DNA from: Charina bottae
Taxonomy: Eukaryota; Chordata; Lepidosauria; Squamata; Charinaidae
Length of the DNA: 64,000 nucleotides
NCBI GenBank assembly: GCA_023362775.1
Contig: JALMGJ010000001.1
Location: 62,974,501-63,038,500 of the forward strand
Direction of reading: 5' to 3'
The translations under genes and the position numbers were made by a program. Below the pieces are notes generated by a model. The model was not told the DNA's origin. It saw nothing but the letters and a program-made list of their open reading frames with translations, and searched no databases. Shown piece by piece: positions 19,614 through 30,938 of this stretch (position 1 is the first letter of the stretch; each line of letters starts with the position of its first letter).

Positions 19614-21709
19614 TTTGTTTGTTGTTTATTTGTTCAGTCGCTTCTGACTCTTCATGACTTCATGGACCAGGACATGCCAGAGCTTCCTGTTGGCCGTCAC
19701 CACCCCCAGCTCCCCCAAGGTCAAGTCTGTCACCTCCAGAATATCATCCATCCATCTTGCCCTTGGTCGGCCCCTCTTCCTTTTGCCTTCCACTTTCCCT
19801 AGCATCAGCATCTTCTCCAGGGTATCCTGTCTTCTCATTACGTGGCCAAAGTACTTTAGTTTTGCCTTTAATATCATTCCCTCAAGCGAGCAGTCTGGCT
19901 TTATTTCCTGGAGTATGGACTGGTTTGATCTTCTTGCAGTCCAAGGCACTCTCAGAATTTTCCTCCAACACCACAGTTCAAAAGCATCTATCTTCCTTCA
20001 CTCAGCTTTCCTTATGGTCCAGCTCTCGCAGCCATAGGTTACTACAGGAAATACCATTGCTTTAACTATGCGGACCTTTGTTGTCAGTGTGATGTCTCTG
20101 GTCTTAACTATTTTATTGAGATTTGTCATTGTTCTCCTCCCAAGAAGTAAACATCTTCAGATTTCCTGGCTGCAGTCAGCGTCTGCAGTAATCTTTGTGC
20201 CTAGAAATACAAAGTCTGTCACTGCCTCGACTTTTTCTCCCTCTATTTTCCAGTTATCAATCAAGCTGGTTGCCATCATTTTGGTTTTTTTGAGGTTTAA
20301 CTGCAACCCAGCTTTTGCACTTTCTTCTTTCACCTTCGTCATAAGGCTCCTCAGCTCCTCCTTGCTTTCAGCCATCAAAGTGGTATAATCTGCATATCTG
20401 AGATTGTTAATGTTTCTTCCAGCAATTTTAACTCCAGCCTTGGGTTCATCAAGTCCAGCATGTCGCATATTCTTTAGTGTTTCCCTTTTTTGGTATGGGG
20501 ATATAAGTTGATTTTTTCCAATCTGATGGCTATTCTTGTGTTTTCAAAATTTGCTGGCATATGGCATGCATCACCTTGACAGCATCATCTTGCAAGATTT
20601 TAAACAGTTCAGCTGGGATACCGTCGTCTTCTGTTGCCTTGTTATTAGCAATGCTTCTCAAGGCCCATTCAACCTCACTCTTCAGGATGTCTGGCTCTAA
20701 CTCACTGACCACACTGTCAAAGCTATCCCTGATATTATTATCCTTCCTATTCGGATCGTCCGTATATTCTTGCCACCTTTTCTTGATCTCTTCTGCTTCT
20801 TTTAGGTCCTTGCCATCTTTGTTTTTGATCATACCCATTTTTGCCTGGAATTTACCTCCGATGTTTCTAATTTTCTGGAAGAGGTCTCTTGTCCTTCCTA
20901 TTCTATTATCTTCTTCCACTTCCGTGCATTGCTTGTTTAAAAATAATTCCTTATCTCTTCTGGCTAACCTCTGGAATTTTGCATTTAATTGGGCATATCT
21001 TCCCCTATCATTGTTGCCTTTTGCTTTCCTTCTTTCTTGGGCTACTTCCAGGTTCTCAGCAGACAGCCATCTTGCCTTCTTGGTTTTCTTTTTCTTTGGG
21101 ACGTTTTTTGTTGCCGCCTCCTGAACAATATTGCGAACTTCTGTCCATAGTTCTTCCGGGACCCTATCTACTAAATCTAGATCCTTAAATCTATTCTTCA
21201 CCTCCACTGCATATTCCTTAGGAACATTAGTGAGCTCATAACTAACTGATCTGTGGGTCTTCCCTATTCTCTTTAGTCTGATTCTAAATTGTGCATTAAG
21301 AAGTTTGTGATCTGAACTACAGTCAGCTCCAGGTCTTGTTTTTACCGACTATATAGATGTCCACCACCTTTGGCTGCAAATGATGTAGTCAATCTGATTT
21401 TGGTGCCCACCATCTGGTGAAGTCGCTGTATAAAGTCATCTTTTAGGTTGTTGGAAGAGAGTGTTTGTTATGAACAGTGAGTTGTCTTGGCAAAATTCTA
21501 TCAGCCTACGTCCCACTTCATTTTGTTCTCCCAGACCATGCTTACCTGTAATTCCAGGTGTCCTTTGACTACCCACCTTAACATTCCAGTCTCCTGTAAT
21601 GAAAATAACATCTCTTTTTGGCGTATTATCCAGTAGGTGCTGCAGATCCTCATAGAACTGATCTACTTCTGCTTCTTCAGCATCTGTGGTTGGGGCGTAT
21701 ATTTGGATC
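19614..21709 (-). mobile_element. RTE LINE (second subfamily), 5'-truncated
   Basis: An exact 11-bp TSD, actacccaaaa, lies at 19603-19613 and 21710-21720. On the minus strand the copy begins inside the endonuclease and ends with gaagagtcagaagcgactga and an ACAAA-rich tail. The protein is clearly related to Bov-B but much more diverged than the Bov-B copies in this window are from each other, and its 3' end differs. It represents a separate RTE lineage. Confidence 0.93.
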
Positions 21710-21711
21710 AC
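19626..21711 (-). pseudogene. RTE endonuclease/reverse transcriptase, decayed with RT core deleted
   Basis: Reading from the 5' side, the endonuclease C-terminal part (VYAPTT-like start, GDWNVKVGSQ, TNTLFQQ) lies at 21436-21711. The Lys/Glu-rich linker and the RT N-terminal part (NNKATEDDGIPAELFKIL) lie at 20530-21207, the segment from MRHAGLDEPKAGVKIAG to IFLGTKI at 20157-20468, and the C-terminus (YFGHVMRRQDTLEKMLMLG) at 19626-19949. At about 20470-20480 the sequence jumps from IPKKGNTKE to the MRHAGL block, so the palm with motifs A and B is missing. Motif C reads YADY. Several frameshifts separate the pieces. Confidence 0.9.
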
Positions 21712-21806
21712 TACCCAAAACGGGTGAGTGCAAATTAATATTTGAGTATTGCCAATGCATGAATATGTGACTGGCTAATGGGCAGAAAATTAGAAACGAA
21801 AGATGA

Positions 21807-22052
21807 TGTCCTGACTTCAAGTGAAGGAAACACGCTGAGACTTGGTGTACAGGCTCTAGTGTTTTATTCTACTCTGCTAGACAGAATCCAGCTAAACTAA
21901 AATGATCTAGTAATGCTCAGAGAAAGGGCCCAAGAAATTAGGGCGGTGCCACCCTCAGCCTCTTATGATGAAAGCAAAGCGATTCAGTGCTGCGCATGCG
22001 TTTATCCCCCTGGAGGGAGCCCCCTCCTTCTTCACCAGTTATCTCCCTGACA
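21807..22052 (-). mobile_element. Solo LTR, family LTR-1
   Basis: 246 bp, TG...CA ends (TGTCAGGGAGATAACTGG at its 5' end on the minus strand, GTCAGGACA at the 3' end). The flanks gatga and gatgg suggest a 5-bp TSD with one change. Homologous copies are at 30.7 and 60.8 kb. No internal retroviral sequence is present. Confidence 0.87.
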
Positions 22053-22057
22053 GATGG

Positions 22058-22733
22058 ACAGACTCTACAATAGACTGTCTTTAACATTCAATAGAATCAT
22101 TCTCCACTCTAACCATTATCATAGGCTCACCTGCTGACACTAACCTTGGGGTTTCTCTTCCACCTTCGCCTTTTTTGAATGTCATAGTATTGGATAAAGC
22201 AACTTTGCTAACATACAGTAAATGTTCTGAAATTGTTTTGGGAATGCAGGGTCTTGTTCAACAAGGATACATGTGTGACAATATGCTACCAAAATGCACC
22301 AGTGACTACACAGTGTATTTTGAATTAAGTCTGAGATTAATCCACTTACCTATTTTTGCCAAGTGTAGAAACTGTGACCCATCTGTAAGCTATCCTTGGG
22401 TCTTGCTCAATATCAGTTTATAGTATACAGGCTTTGGCCAATGCTAATGTAGCACTGCCCATTTATACCAATGGGAAATATGGGGAAGGGGACTTGAAAA
22501 AGAGGATCCAAAGGACAGAGAATGCTCAATTGCTGCCACATAATGGGATGGATGGAAGAAATATCAGCATAAGATGAAGCCCTTAAAATGAGCAGCCCAC
22601 ATTGCAAGCCTCTGTACAGTAGATCCCATGTCTTTCCATCTTTATTTATCTGACTTTTTTTCACCAGGTTCCATTTTTTTTTAAAGTCTGCATGAAAATT
22701 TCTCACACATTTACATTTGTATTTATCCGAATG
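22058..22733. other. Unassigned intergenic DNA
   Basis: No gene or repeat family recognised. Confidence 0.5.
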
Positions 22734-22749
22734 TACTATGCATTTTTAT

Positions 22750-23087
22750 CGGGGCATGGTGGCTCAGCAGGTAAGATGCCAGGCTTGTCGATCGGAAGAT
22801 CGCAAGTTCGGAGGTTCGAATCCCTAGCCCCGTGTGATGGAGTGAGCTCCCGCACTCGCCCCAGCTCTTGCCAACCTAGCAATTCAAAAGCATGCAAATG
22901 CAAGTAGATTAATAGGTACCAGTTCGGTGGGTAGGTAACAGCGTTCCGCATGCGTCATGCTGGCCACGTGACTGCGGAAGCGTCTTTGGACAATGCTGGC
23001 TCTTCAGCTAACAAATGGAGATGAGCACCAGCCCCTAGAGTCAGACATGACTGCACAAATGTGCGGGGGGAACCTTTACCTTTACCC
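22750..23087 (+). mobile_element. tRNA-derived SINE with CCTTTA tail
   Basis: A 16-bp TSD, tactatgcatttttat, lies at 22734-22749 and 23088-23103. A box tggctcagcagg and B box ggttcgaatcc are intact. Full length. Confidence 0.96.
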
Positions 23088-23182
23088 TACTATGCATTTT
23101 TATTCACATGTTTCCAGGTACATCAATTTTTCTTTCGTTTTTTTAGTAATCTCTTTATTCATTAAAATATTCTACAAAATCA

Positions 23183-23204
23183 TACATACATACATACATA
23201 CATA
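23183..23204. repeat. (ATAC)n microsatellite
   Basis: Five tandem units within the L1 3' UTR. Confidence 0.9.
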
Positions 23205-23499
23205 AAAATCAACATACAAAATAACAAATTTAAATACATAAAATACTACAGATCTTATTGTTATTGTTATATATTGTTATTTCATATTGTTATTTATACA
23301 CTTAAATTCCAAAAAAAATGTCAATATATAAGAAGTAATATATATAAAAGGTTTCTGGCTATCCTAGCTAAAGATATACAATTAGCATCTTAATATATCT
23401 CTTATCTTTATTTTCCCTTACCTTACTATTTATTTCTATATGTTTAATTCCTTAGAATACAAAACCCATTGTCATTGCTTCATTTTTCTCAATAGTATA

Positions 23500-23839
23500 C
23501 AGGTAATCTAATATTACTTTAATATTTTAATATTATAATATTAATATTAATATTATAATATTAATATTTATTAATTATTATTAATTAATTAATATTAATT
23601 AATATTAATATAAAATAATAATAATAAAATATTATAATATTTTAATATTTTATATTAAATAATATATTATTTATAATATATATAATTATATATATATAAT
23701 ATATATATATATATAATATATATATTATAATATATATAATAAAAAAATATATTAAATAATATATTAAATAAAATATAATATTTTAATATTATATTATATT
23801 AATATATATATTATAATAATATAATATTATATTAATATT
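23500..23839. repeat. AT-only low-complexity expansion
   Basis: About 340 bp built almost only of A and T, with many TAATATTA and ATATAT motifs and strong self-complementarity. It lies in the 3' UTR of the L1 copy next to the SINE insertion. Confidence 0.93.
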
Positions 23840-24172
23840 AGGGGCGTGGTGGCTCAGTGGGTAAGACGCCAGGCTTGTTGATCGGAAGATTGCAAGTTCG
23901 GAGGTTCGAATCCCTAGCCCTGCGTGAGGAGTGAGCTCCCGCACTAGCTCCAGCTCTTGCCAACCTAGCAATTCGAAAGCATGCAAATGCAAGTAGATGA
24001 ATAGGTACCACTTCGGTGGGTAGGTAACAGCGTTCCGCGCATGTCATGCGGCCACATGACCGTGGAAGCGTCTTCGGACAACGCTGGCTCTTCGGCTAAC
24101 AAACGGAGATGAGCACCGGTCCCTAGAGTCGGACACGACTGCACAAATGTGCGGGGGGTACCTTTACCTTTA
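23840..24172 (+). mobile_element. tRNA-derived SINE with CCTTTA tail
   Basis: Complete copy with tggctcagtgg and ggttcgaatcc boxes, inserted into the L1 in the opposite direction. The TSD is obscured by AT-rich flanks. Confidence 0.94.
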
Positions 24173-24391
24173 ATCTAATATTGGTTGCCACAGTTCTTTA
24201 AATTTCGAAATATTTTTATCTTTTAATAAAGTTGTTAATTTCGCCATTTGTGCTAACTCCATAAGTTTCATAATCCATTCCTCCATTGTTGGTATGTTTT
24301 CTTTTTTCCAATATTGTGCATATACTATCCTAGCCGCAGTAATCAAATATAATAACAAGTTACCATACTTTTCTTCTTGATCGTCTTCCAA
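24173..24391 (-). pseudogene. L1 ORF2 C-terminal fragment
   Basis: About 72 codons are open on the minus strand: LLLYLITAARIVYAQYWKKE, then IPTMEEWIMKLMELAQMAKL. This matches the end of L1 ORF2, where AAR-aa-YWK and EMAKLT are conserved. The frame then enters the SINE. It encodes no catalytic domain. Confidence 0.85.
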
Positions 24392-24429
24392 AATGCCTAA
24401 CAGAAAAAATTCAGGTACATCAATTTTTC

Positions 24430-25207
24430 AAAGCAATTTTCCCCAACATAACGGGGATGGGGATTTCCTTACACTTTCCCCTCATATACATGTTTTGATG
24501 TACATATTTAGCTGCATTTTAAAAAAATCTCTGGACAGCTTCACAAAATTGAAAAGTGTAGATTTTGGCCTGTAAGAATACACATGGCAGTGCTCATGTC
24601 ACTTTGAAAAATGCAAATTGGTAAGTTTGCATAAAAACAAATTTATTTAACATCCCTATCAGTGACATAACTAGGCCACGTGACCACAGTTCATAAGACA
24701 TATCATCCTCTTAAGGTGTTATTGGCTATACAGTATCACACAGTATTAGCATTGCTAGCCAATAAAATGTTGGAAGCAACAGCTCTTTGGTTTTGAATCT
24801 TGAGTGTCTGGGGGGATGTCAGTGGGGAGCAAATGACAACAGTTGTGATAACACATCACACAGATACCATGTCTTATGTACTTACCTTAGATGACATGAC
24901 ACAAGCATATAGTTGCATCATTTGCACAACAGAGTCATCACGGGAGCATCATTTTAGCACCATCTCAGTTTGTTAGAGAAACTGCTACTCTAAGTATCGA
25001 AATCATTTGAGAGCCTTTTCGTGGAATTTTCTTGGCAAAAATTTTTACAAGGTAGGTTGCCAGGTCTTTCCTTAAACCTCTCCATTTAACCGGGCATGGG
25101 ATCAGCACGTACACCTGGATGAACAAGTGCACATGGCTGGGTTACTCTAAGTATCATCATTATGTTAATCCGAAATAGAGGATATTGTAAAGAGAAAACT
25201 GTAGCAA
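24430..25207. other. Unassigned intergenic DNA
   Basis: No gene or repeat family recognised. Confidence 0.5.
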
Positions 25208-25221
25208 ATTCCCTCCTACAG

Positions 25222-25359
25222 TCTGTAGCTTGAATCATGTCAACTGGATTTCTATTTTCTCAGTGAAAATTTTCTATTTTCTGAGAAAATAGAAATCCAG
25301 TTGACATGATTCAAGCTACAGACAATTCCACCTGGATGACTGAGAACCTTCATAGACAT
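25222..25359 (+). mobile_element. Penelope-like element family B, 138-bp head-to-head stub
   Basis: An exact 14-bp TSD, attccctcctacag, lies at 25208-25221 and 25360-25373. Inverted arms 25222-25263 and 25281-25322 (42 bp) are homologous to the outermost arms of the 12.4-kb palindrome, and the right side carries the same 37-bp extension ending catagaca. The arm-inner segment cactgag corresponds to cactaag right after the predicted ribozyme cleavage site of family B. The 17-bp spacer repeats tttctatttt. There is no coding sequence. Confidence 0.93.
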
Positions 25360-25583
25360 ATTCCCTCCTACAGCTTCCATCCAGTAGCAGTTTGGGGACT
25401 AACAAGTGTCAGGATGAGGTTTTGAGCTGCATCCCCATATGTATTCAAGACTGTGAACATGATCCAATTCACTTACACAGTGAATACCTGTATAAGCATG
25501 CAAATTGATATTCTATGTAAGTGTACATAGATGGAACACCTGTTTACAGGAAATATGGATAGCATATGAGTATACATATCAAC

Positions 25584-28500
25584 CCCCTTCATGGATCACT
25601 GCCTTGTCGTGGCAAAGGGGCTTGCGTAACTCAATGAAGTCAGGTCAAGAAGAACAGGTCATGACGGAGAGTTCTGACAAAACGTGGTCCAATACTGGAG
25701 GAGGGAATGGCAAACCACTCCAGTATCCTTGCCAAGAAAACCCATGGACAGTATCAAAAGGCTAAAAGATATGACGCCGGAAGATGAGCCCCTCAGGTAG
25801 GAAGGTGTCCAAAATGCTACTGGGGAAGAGCGGAGGGCAATTCCGAGTAGCTCCAGAAAGAGTGAAGCGGCTGGGCCAAAGCTGAAAGGACGCTCAGTTG
25901 TGGATGTGTCTGGAAGTGGAAGGAAAGTCTGATGCTGTAAAGAACAATATTGCATAGGAACCTGGAATGTAAGAACTATGAATCAAGGTAAGCTGGATGT
26001 GGTCAAACATGAGATGACAAGATTGAACATCGACATCTTGGGAATCAGCGAACTAAAATGGACAGGAATGGGCGAATTTAATTCAGATGACCATTATATA
26101 TACTACTGTGGGCAAGAATCCCTTAGAAGAAATGGAGTAGCTCTCATAGTCAATAAAAGAGTGGGAAAGGCAGTACTGGGGTACAACCTCAAAAACGACA
26201 GAATGCTTTCAGTTCGAATCCAAGGCAAACCATTCAACATCACAGTGATCCAAGTCTATGCCCCAACCACTGATGCCGAAGAAGCTGAAGTTGACTGGTT
26301 CTATGAAGACCTACAACACCTTCTAGAACTAACACCAAAAAAGATGTCCTTTTCATCATAGGGGACTGGGATGCTAAAGTAGGAAGTCAAAAAATAACCG
26401 GAATAACAGGCAAGTTCGGCCTCGGAGTACAGAATGAAGCATGGCAAAGGCTAATAGAGTTTTGTCAAGAGAACACGCTGGTCATAGCAAACACTCTTTT
26501 CCAACAACACAAGAGATGACTCTACACATGGACATCACCAGATGGTCAATACCGAAATCAGATTGATTATATACTTTGCAGCCAAAGATGGAGAAGCTCT
26601 ATACAATCAGCAAAAACAAGACCTGGAGCTGACTGTGGCTCAGATCATGAGCTTCTTATCGCAAAATTTAGGCTTAAATTGAAGAACATAGAGAAAACCA
26701 CTAGACCAATCAGGTATGACCTAAATCATATCCCTTATGAATATACAGTGGAGGTGAGGAATAGATTTAAAGGATTAGATCTGGTAGACAGAGTGCCTGA
26801 AGAACTATGGATGGAGGTTCGTAACATTGTACAGGAGGCAGCAACTAAAACCATCCCAAAGAAAAAGAAATGCAAGAAAGCAAAATGGCTGACTGATGAG
26901 GCTTTACAAATAGCTGAGGAAAGAAGGGAAGCAAAAGGCAAGGGAGAAAGGGAAAGATATAAACAACTGAATGCAGAATTCCAGAGAATAGCAAGGAGAG
27001 ACAAGAAGGCCTTCTTAAATGAACAATGCAAAGAAATTGAGGAAAACAATAGAATGGGGAAGACTAGAGATCTCTTCAAGAAAATCGGAGATATCAAGGG
27101 AACCTTTTGTGCAAAGATGGGCATGATAAAGGACAAAAAAGGCAGGGACCTAACAGAAGCAGAAGAGATTAAGAAGAGGTGGCAAGAATATACAGAAGAA
27201 CTATACAAGAAAGATATTAATATCACTGAGAAATACGATGGTGTGGTCACTGACCTTGAGCCGGACATCCTAGAGAGTGAAGTCAAGTGGGCCTTAGGAA
27301 GCATTATTAACAACAAAGCTAGCGGAGAAGACAGTATCCCAGCTGAGCTATTTAAAATCCTAAAAGATGATGCTGTTAAAGTGCTGCACTCAATATGCCA
27401 ACAAATTTGGAAAACTCAACAGTGGCCACAGGATTGGAAAAGGTCAGTTTACGTTCCAATTCCAAAGAAAGGCAATGCCAAAGAATGTTCAAACTACCGT
27501 ACAATTGCGCTCATTTCACATGCTAGCAAGGTTATGCTCAAAATCCTACAAGCTAGGCTTCAGCAGTATGTGAACCGAGAACTACCAGAAGTGCAAGCTG
27601 GGTTTCGAAGAGGCAGAGGAACTAGAGATCAGATTGCCAACATTCGCTGGATCATGGAAAAAGCAAGAGAGTTCCAGAAAAAGATCTACTTCTGCTTCAT
27701 TGACTACGCTAAAGCCTTTGATTGTGTGGATCACAACAAACTGTGGCAAATTCTTAAAGAGATGGGAGTACCAGACCACCTTAGTGTAGAGTACATCATG
27801 AGAAATGCCGGGCTGGATGAATCACAAGCCGGAGTTAAGATTGCCGGGAGAAATATCAACAACCTCAGATATGCAGACAATAACACCCTAATGGCAGAAA
27901 GTGAAGAGGAACTAAAGAGCCTCTTGATCAGGGTGAAAGAGGAGAGTGCAAAAGCTGGCTTGAAACTCAACATTAAAAAATCTCAGATCATGGCATCTGG
28001 TCCCATCACTTCCTCGCAAATAGAAGGGGAAGAAATGGAAGCAGTGACAGATTTTATTTTCTTGGGCTCCAAGATCACCGCAGACGGTGACTGCAGCCAT
28101 GAAATTAAAAGATGCTTGCTCCTTGGGAGGAAAGCTATGGCAAACCTAGACAGCATATTAAAAAGCAGAGACATCACCTTGCCGACAAAGGTCCGTATAG
28201 TTAAAGCTATGGTTTTCCCAGTAGTAATGTATGGCTGTGAGAGTTGGACCATAAGGAAGGCTGAGTGCCGAAGAATTGATGCTTTCGAACTGTGGTGCTG
28301 GAGAAGACTCTTGAGTGTCCCTTGGACTGCAAGGAGGTCAAACCAGTCAATCCTAAAGGAAATCAACCCTGACTGCTCATTGGAAGGACAGATGCTGAAG
28401 CTGAAGCTCAAATACTTTGGCCACCTAATGCGAAGAGAGGACTCACTGGAAAAGACCCTGATGCTGGGAAAGACTGAAGGCAAAAGGAGAAGGGGACGGC

Positions 28501-28647
28501 AGAGGATGAGATGGTTAGATAGCATCACCAATGTAATGAACATGAATTTGAGTAAAGTCCGGGAGACAGTGGAGGACAGGAAGGCCTGGCGTGCTATGGT
28601 CCATGAGGTCACGAAGAGTCGGACACGACTAAATGACTGAACAACAA
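25584..28647 (+). mobile_element. Bov-B (RTE) LINE copy 2, nearly full length
   Basis: An exact 12-bp TSD, atacatatcaac, lies at 25572-25583 and 28648-28659. It begins ccccttcatggatcactgcc, a 5' UTR segment absent from copy 1, and ends with the Bov-B 3' sequence and an ACAAC tail. At about 3.06 kb it is close to the usual family length of roughly 3.2 kb. Confidence 0.96.
25978..28640 (+). pseudogene. Bov-B ORF, one frameshift, one stop and a deletion of RT motif B
   Basis: The endonuclease begins MNQGKLDVVKHEM and runs in one frame to about 26340. There an A is missing from an A7 run (compare copy 1), shifting the frame. Reading continues in the new frame through GDWDAKV (Asn changed to Asp), LVIANTLFQQHK and a TGA at 26517-26519 that replaces a CGA-type codon. 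From 26520 to 28640 the frame is open, with YIPYEYTVEV-like linker sequence, FCFIDYAKAFDCVDH motif A, LRYADNNTLM motif C and the C-terminus to TKSRTRLND. About 130 bp are lost in frame near 27783, removing motif B. It is inactive. Confidence 0.94.
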
Positions 28648-28659
28648 ATACATATCAAC

Positions 28660-30458
28660 AGTCTCTGCATACATGACAATAGACTGCATTGAATATAATG
28701 ATTAAATAAATTGAATACAGAAAGAGAATTACAAATGTTCATGCTTTATATGGTATCTTGAAATGGTGTCAGCTTCACTCTTCTTTCTTCATCATAGCTG
28801 AAATTCCCTGTAGCTGTATTTTTTGCATTCTGTAATTGAGTAAAAGAAATACCTTTAATTCTTACCTCTGTAAACCAAGATTTATTATAGGTAACTTAGT
28901 TTCCAAGTGACCCATCTATTATTAGAACATATTTCATAGCCCATCACCCTAAAACTTTTGTCTCCCTGAGTGCCTGCTAGCCTATATATATAGTATGTTT
29001 GCCTATTCTGTATCCTAGCAGAAAACAGACATGTGACTAGCTGCCCTCAAGAGTACTTGGCAGAAGTCCCTGGGTCTCCACTAAACTGTTGCTCCTGATT
29101 ATAATGATATAAATACACAAAAGTCTTGCTGACGCTTCTCTCCTGAAACACAAAATGCCATTAATCTATCAGCTCCATCTATTTAGAAAAAAAATTAATT
29201 GGCTTACAATCAAAAACAACGTAAGAGGTGATCTTCCTCAGACAAGCTCATCAAAGAAAATAAGCCAAGTAAGGTTGTGGGATTTCTGTCTTTTTCAAAA
29301 ACACTGTCTTTCATTTCCCCTTCCAAATAAAAGATATGCATCCTGAACTTATTGTTCAGTGGACATAGGAAGGATGCCACCATTGTATCCCAAGCCAAGG
29401 AAATGCAGGCTTGCTGATACTGCTCTTTTCATGCACCGCCACTTCATTCATTTCCCACTGCAATTGTACTGAAGTTGTGTCTTGACATTGTCTCCAAGGA
29501 TGACCAAAGGCATCCTCATAGGTTTGCCATCTGACCCGACAAGGATTGATATAAAAAGAATGGCCACAGAAGCTGCCTATCTGTGGTAGAACTCCTTCCA
29601 AATCCAACCGGGGACCTCAAGTACAAGATATACTTGTGACCTGTGCTGGGATTCCATGTCATAGTTAGCAGTGAGTGATGAGACCATTTGATTCTTCTTC
29701 CTCCTCTGTCTCCAGAACCTACCAGATTTACTTTTTGGTCTGTGTTTTGAGTTTTGGTTAGTAGGAAAGAACAGGAGATATACAAATGTCTAATGCTGGA
29801 GAAAAGGATTTACCATCCAGGTAGAGGACCTAAGTGCTTCACTTTTAAATGTTTGGGTTTGAATCTCTCTGTCTCTGAGTATGTTTATGATATTGAATTA
29901 GGGTTGTCACTTAATTCACTCTCCAATAGGTCCCTCATCCCAGAGGCTCTTCATCTCTAGATGCTAGAGGATACTCTTTAATTTTAAACAAATTAAAAAA
30001 TAGCAACATTTGCTAATAATTTTATAAACCTGACAGAAGAACCTGAATCTTTTAAAAAAATCTGAACAGGAAAGAAAATGAACAAGTTCATCCATCACAT
30101 CAACATGTGAAATTGACAAGTATTTTGCCTAGCCAATTCTCAGGCCATGTCTCACGTTTGGAGTCTGCTGGCCTTGATTCAGAAAAAAAGTATGCAGTCT
30201 CAGCAAGCATACAATCTGGTTGCCCTTGCATAATTCATCACCAAGTGGGTGGGCAATTCCAAATACTCCAAAGCAGTAGTTAGCCATGTCACAAATAAAA
30301 TATTATCAGCCCAAGTATGGGTCAACTAGCTTTTCATGGTTGAAGCTGCCACGAGTAGTGGAATACCCTCTTCACAGAATTCTCCTGTGCTTCAGCCCTA
30401 ACCAGCATACAAAGGTTTCAGCCTTTGTGATGGAATGTGTCTCTGAGGGGGAAGGTGA
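28660..30458. other. Unassigned intergenic DNA
   Basis: No recognisable exon, RNA or repeat. Frames of up to 89 codons on both strands show no domain. Confidence 0.5.
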
Positions 30459-30938
30459 TGTTACGTAGGCGAGGAAGGAGGGGGCGCCTTCCAGAGAGAG
30501 AAGCGTGTTCACAGTGTCAAGGACCTTGGGCGCCCGGCCAAGAAAGTCAGGCCAGATCTGCTTTAGCGCACCTGGGGGTTTTCCCCAGAGAACTAGTTAG
30601 TGTAGCTTAGTTTGGCAAGATTCTGTGTAAGGTAGAACAATAAAGATCTATAGCTTCATTCTGGGCTCAGCGTTGTTCTTGTCCTGACTTTGAGTGAAGG
30701 AACACACTGAGCCTTGGTGTAATAGCTCTAGTGCTTTATTGTTCTACTCTGCTAGACAGAATCCAGCTAAACTGAAATGAATTAGTGATGCTCAGAGAAA
30801 AGGCCCATGAAACTAGGGTGGGGCCTCTTGTGAGGAAAGCAAAGTGATTCAGTACTGCGCATGCATTTATCACCCTGGAGGGAGCACCCTCCTTCTCCAC
30901 CAGTTATCTCCCTGACAGTTCTTTGCCTAACCACGACA
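30459..30938 (+). mobile_element. LTR-like sequence (LTR-2), interrupted by an LTR-1 copy
   Basis: After removing the nested LTR (30680-30922 including its TSD), about 237 bp run from tgttacgtagg to ccacgaca. The 3' part carries gcaagattctgtgtaagg and gtagaacaataaag, a poly(A) signal block shared with LTR-1 and LTR-3. The TG and CA ends are plausible, but no TSD was found. Confidence 0.5.
30680..30917 (-). mobile_element. Solo LTR, family LTR-1, nested
   Basis: 238 bp with TGTC...GACA ends and an exact 5-bp TSD, gttct, at 30675-30679 and 30918-30922. It inserted into LTR-2. The minus strand reads tagacagaatcc on the plus strand in reverse, with a poly(A) signal AATAAA complement near 30740. 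Confidence 0.9.

Larger units (their letters stand above)
23133..24411 (-). mobile_element. L1 LINE, 5'-truncated, with SINE and AT-rich expansion inside
   Basis: An exact 18-bp TSD, caggtacatcaatttttc, lies at 23115-23132 and 24412-24429. The minus strand carries the end of ORF2 at 24170-24391, then a 3' UTR running left to a T-rich edge (the A tail). A CCTTTA-tail SINE sits at 23840-24172, within or beside a long AT-only stretch. The truncation is typical of L1 target-primed insertion. Confidence 0.9.
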
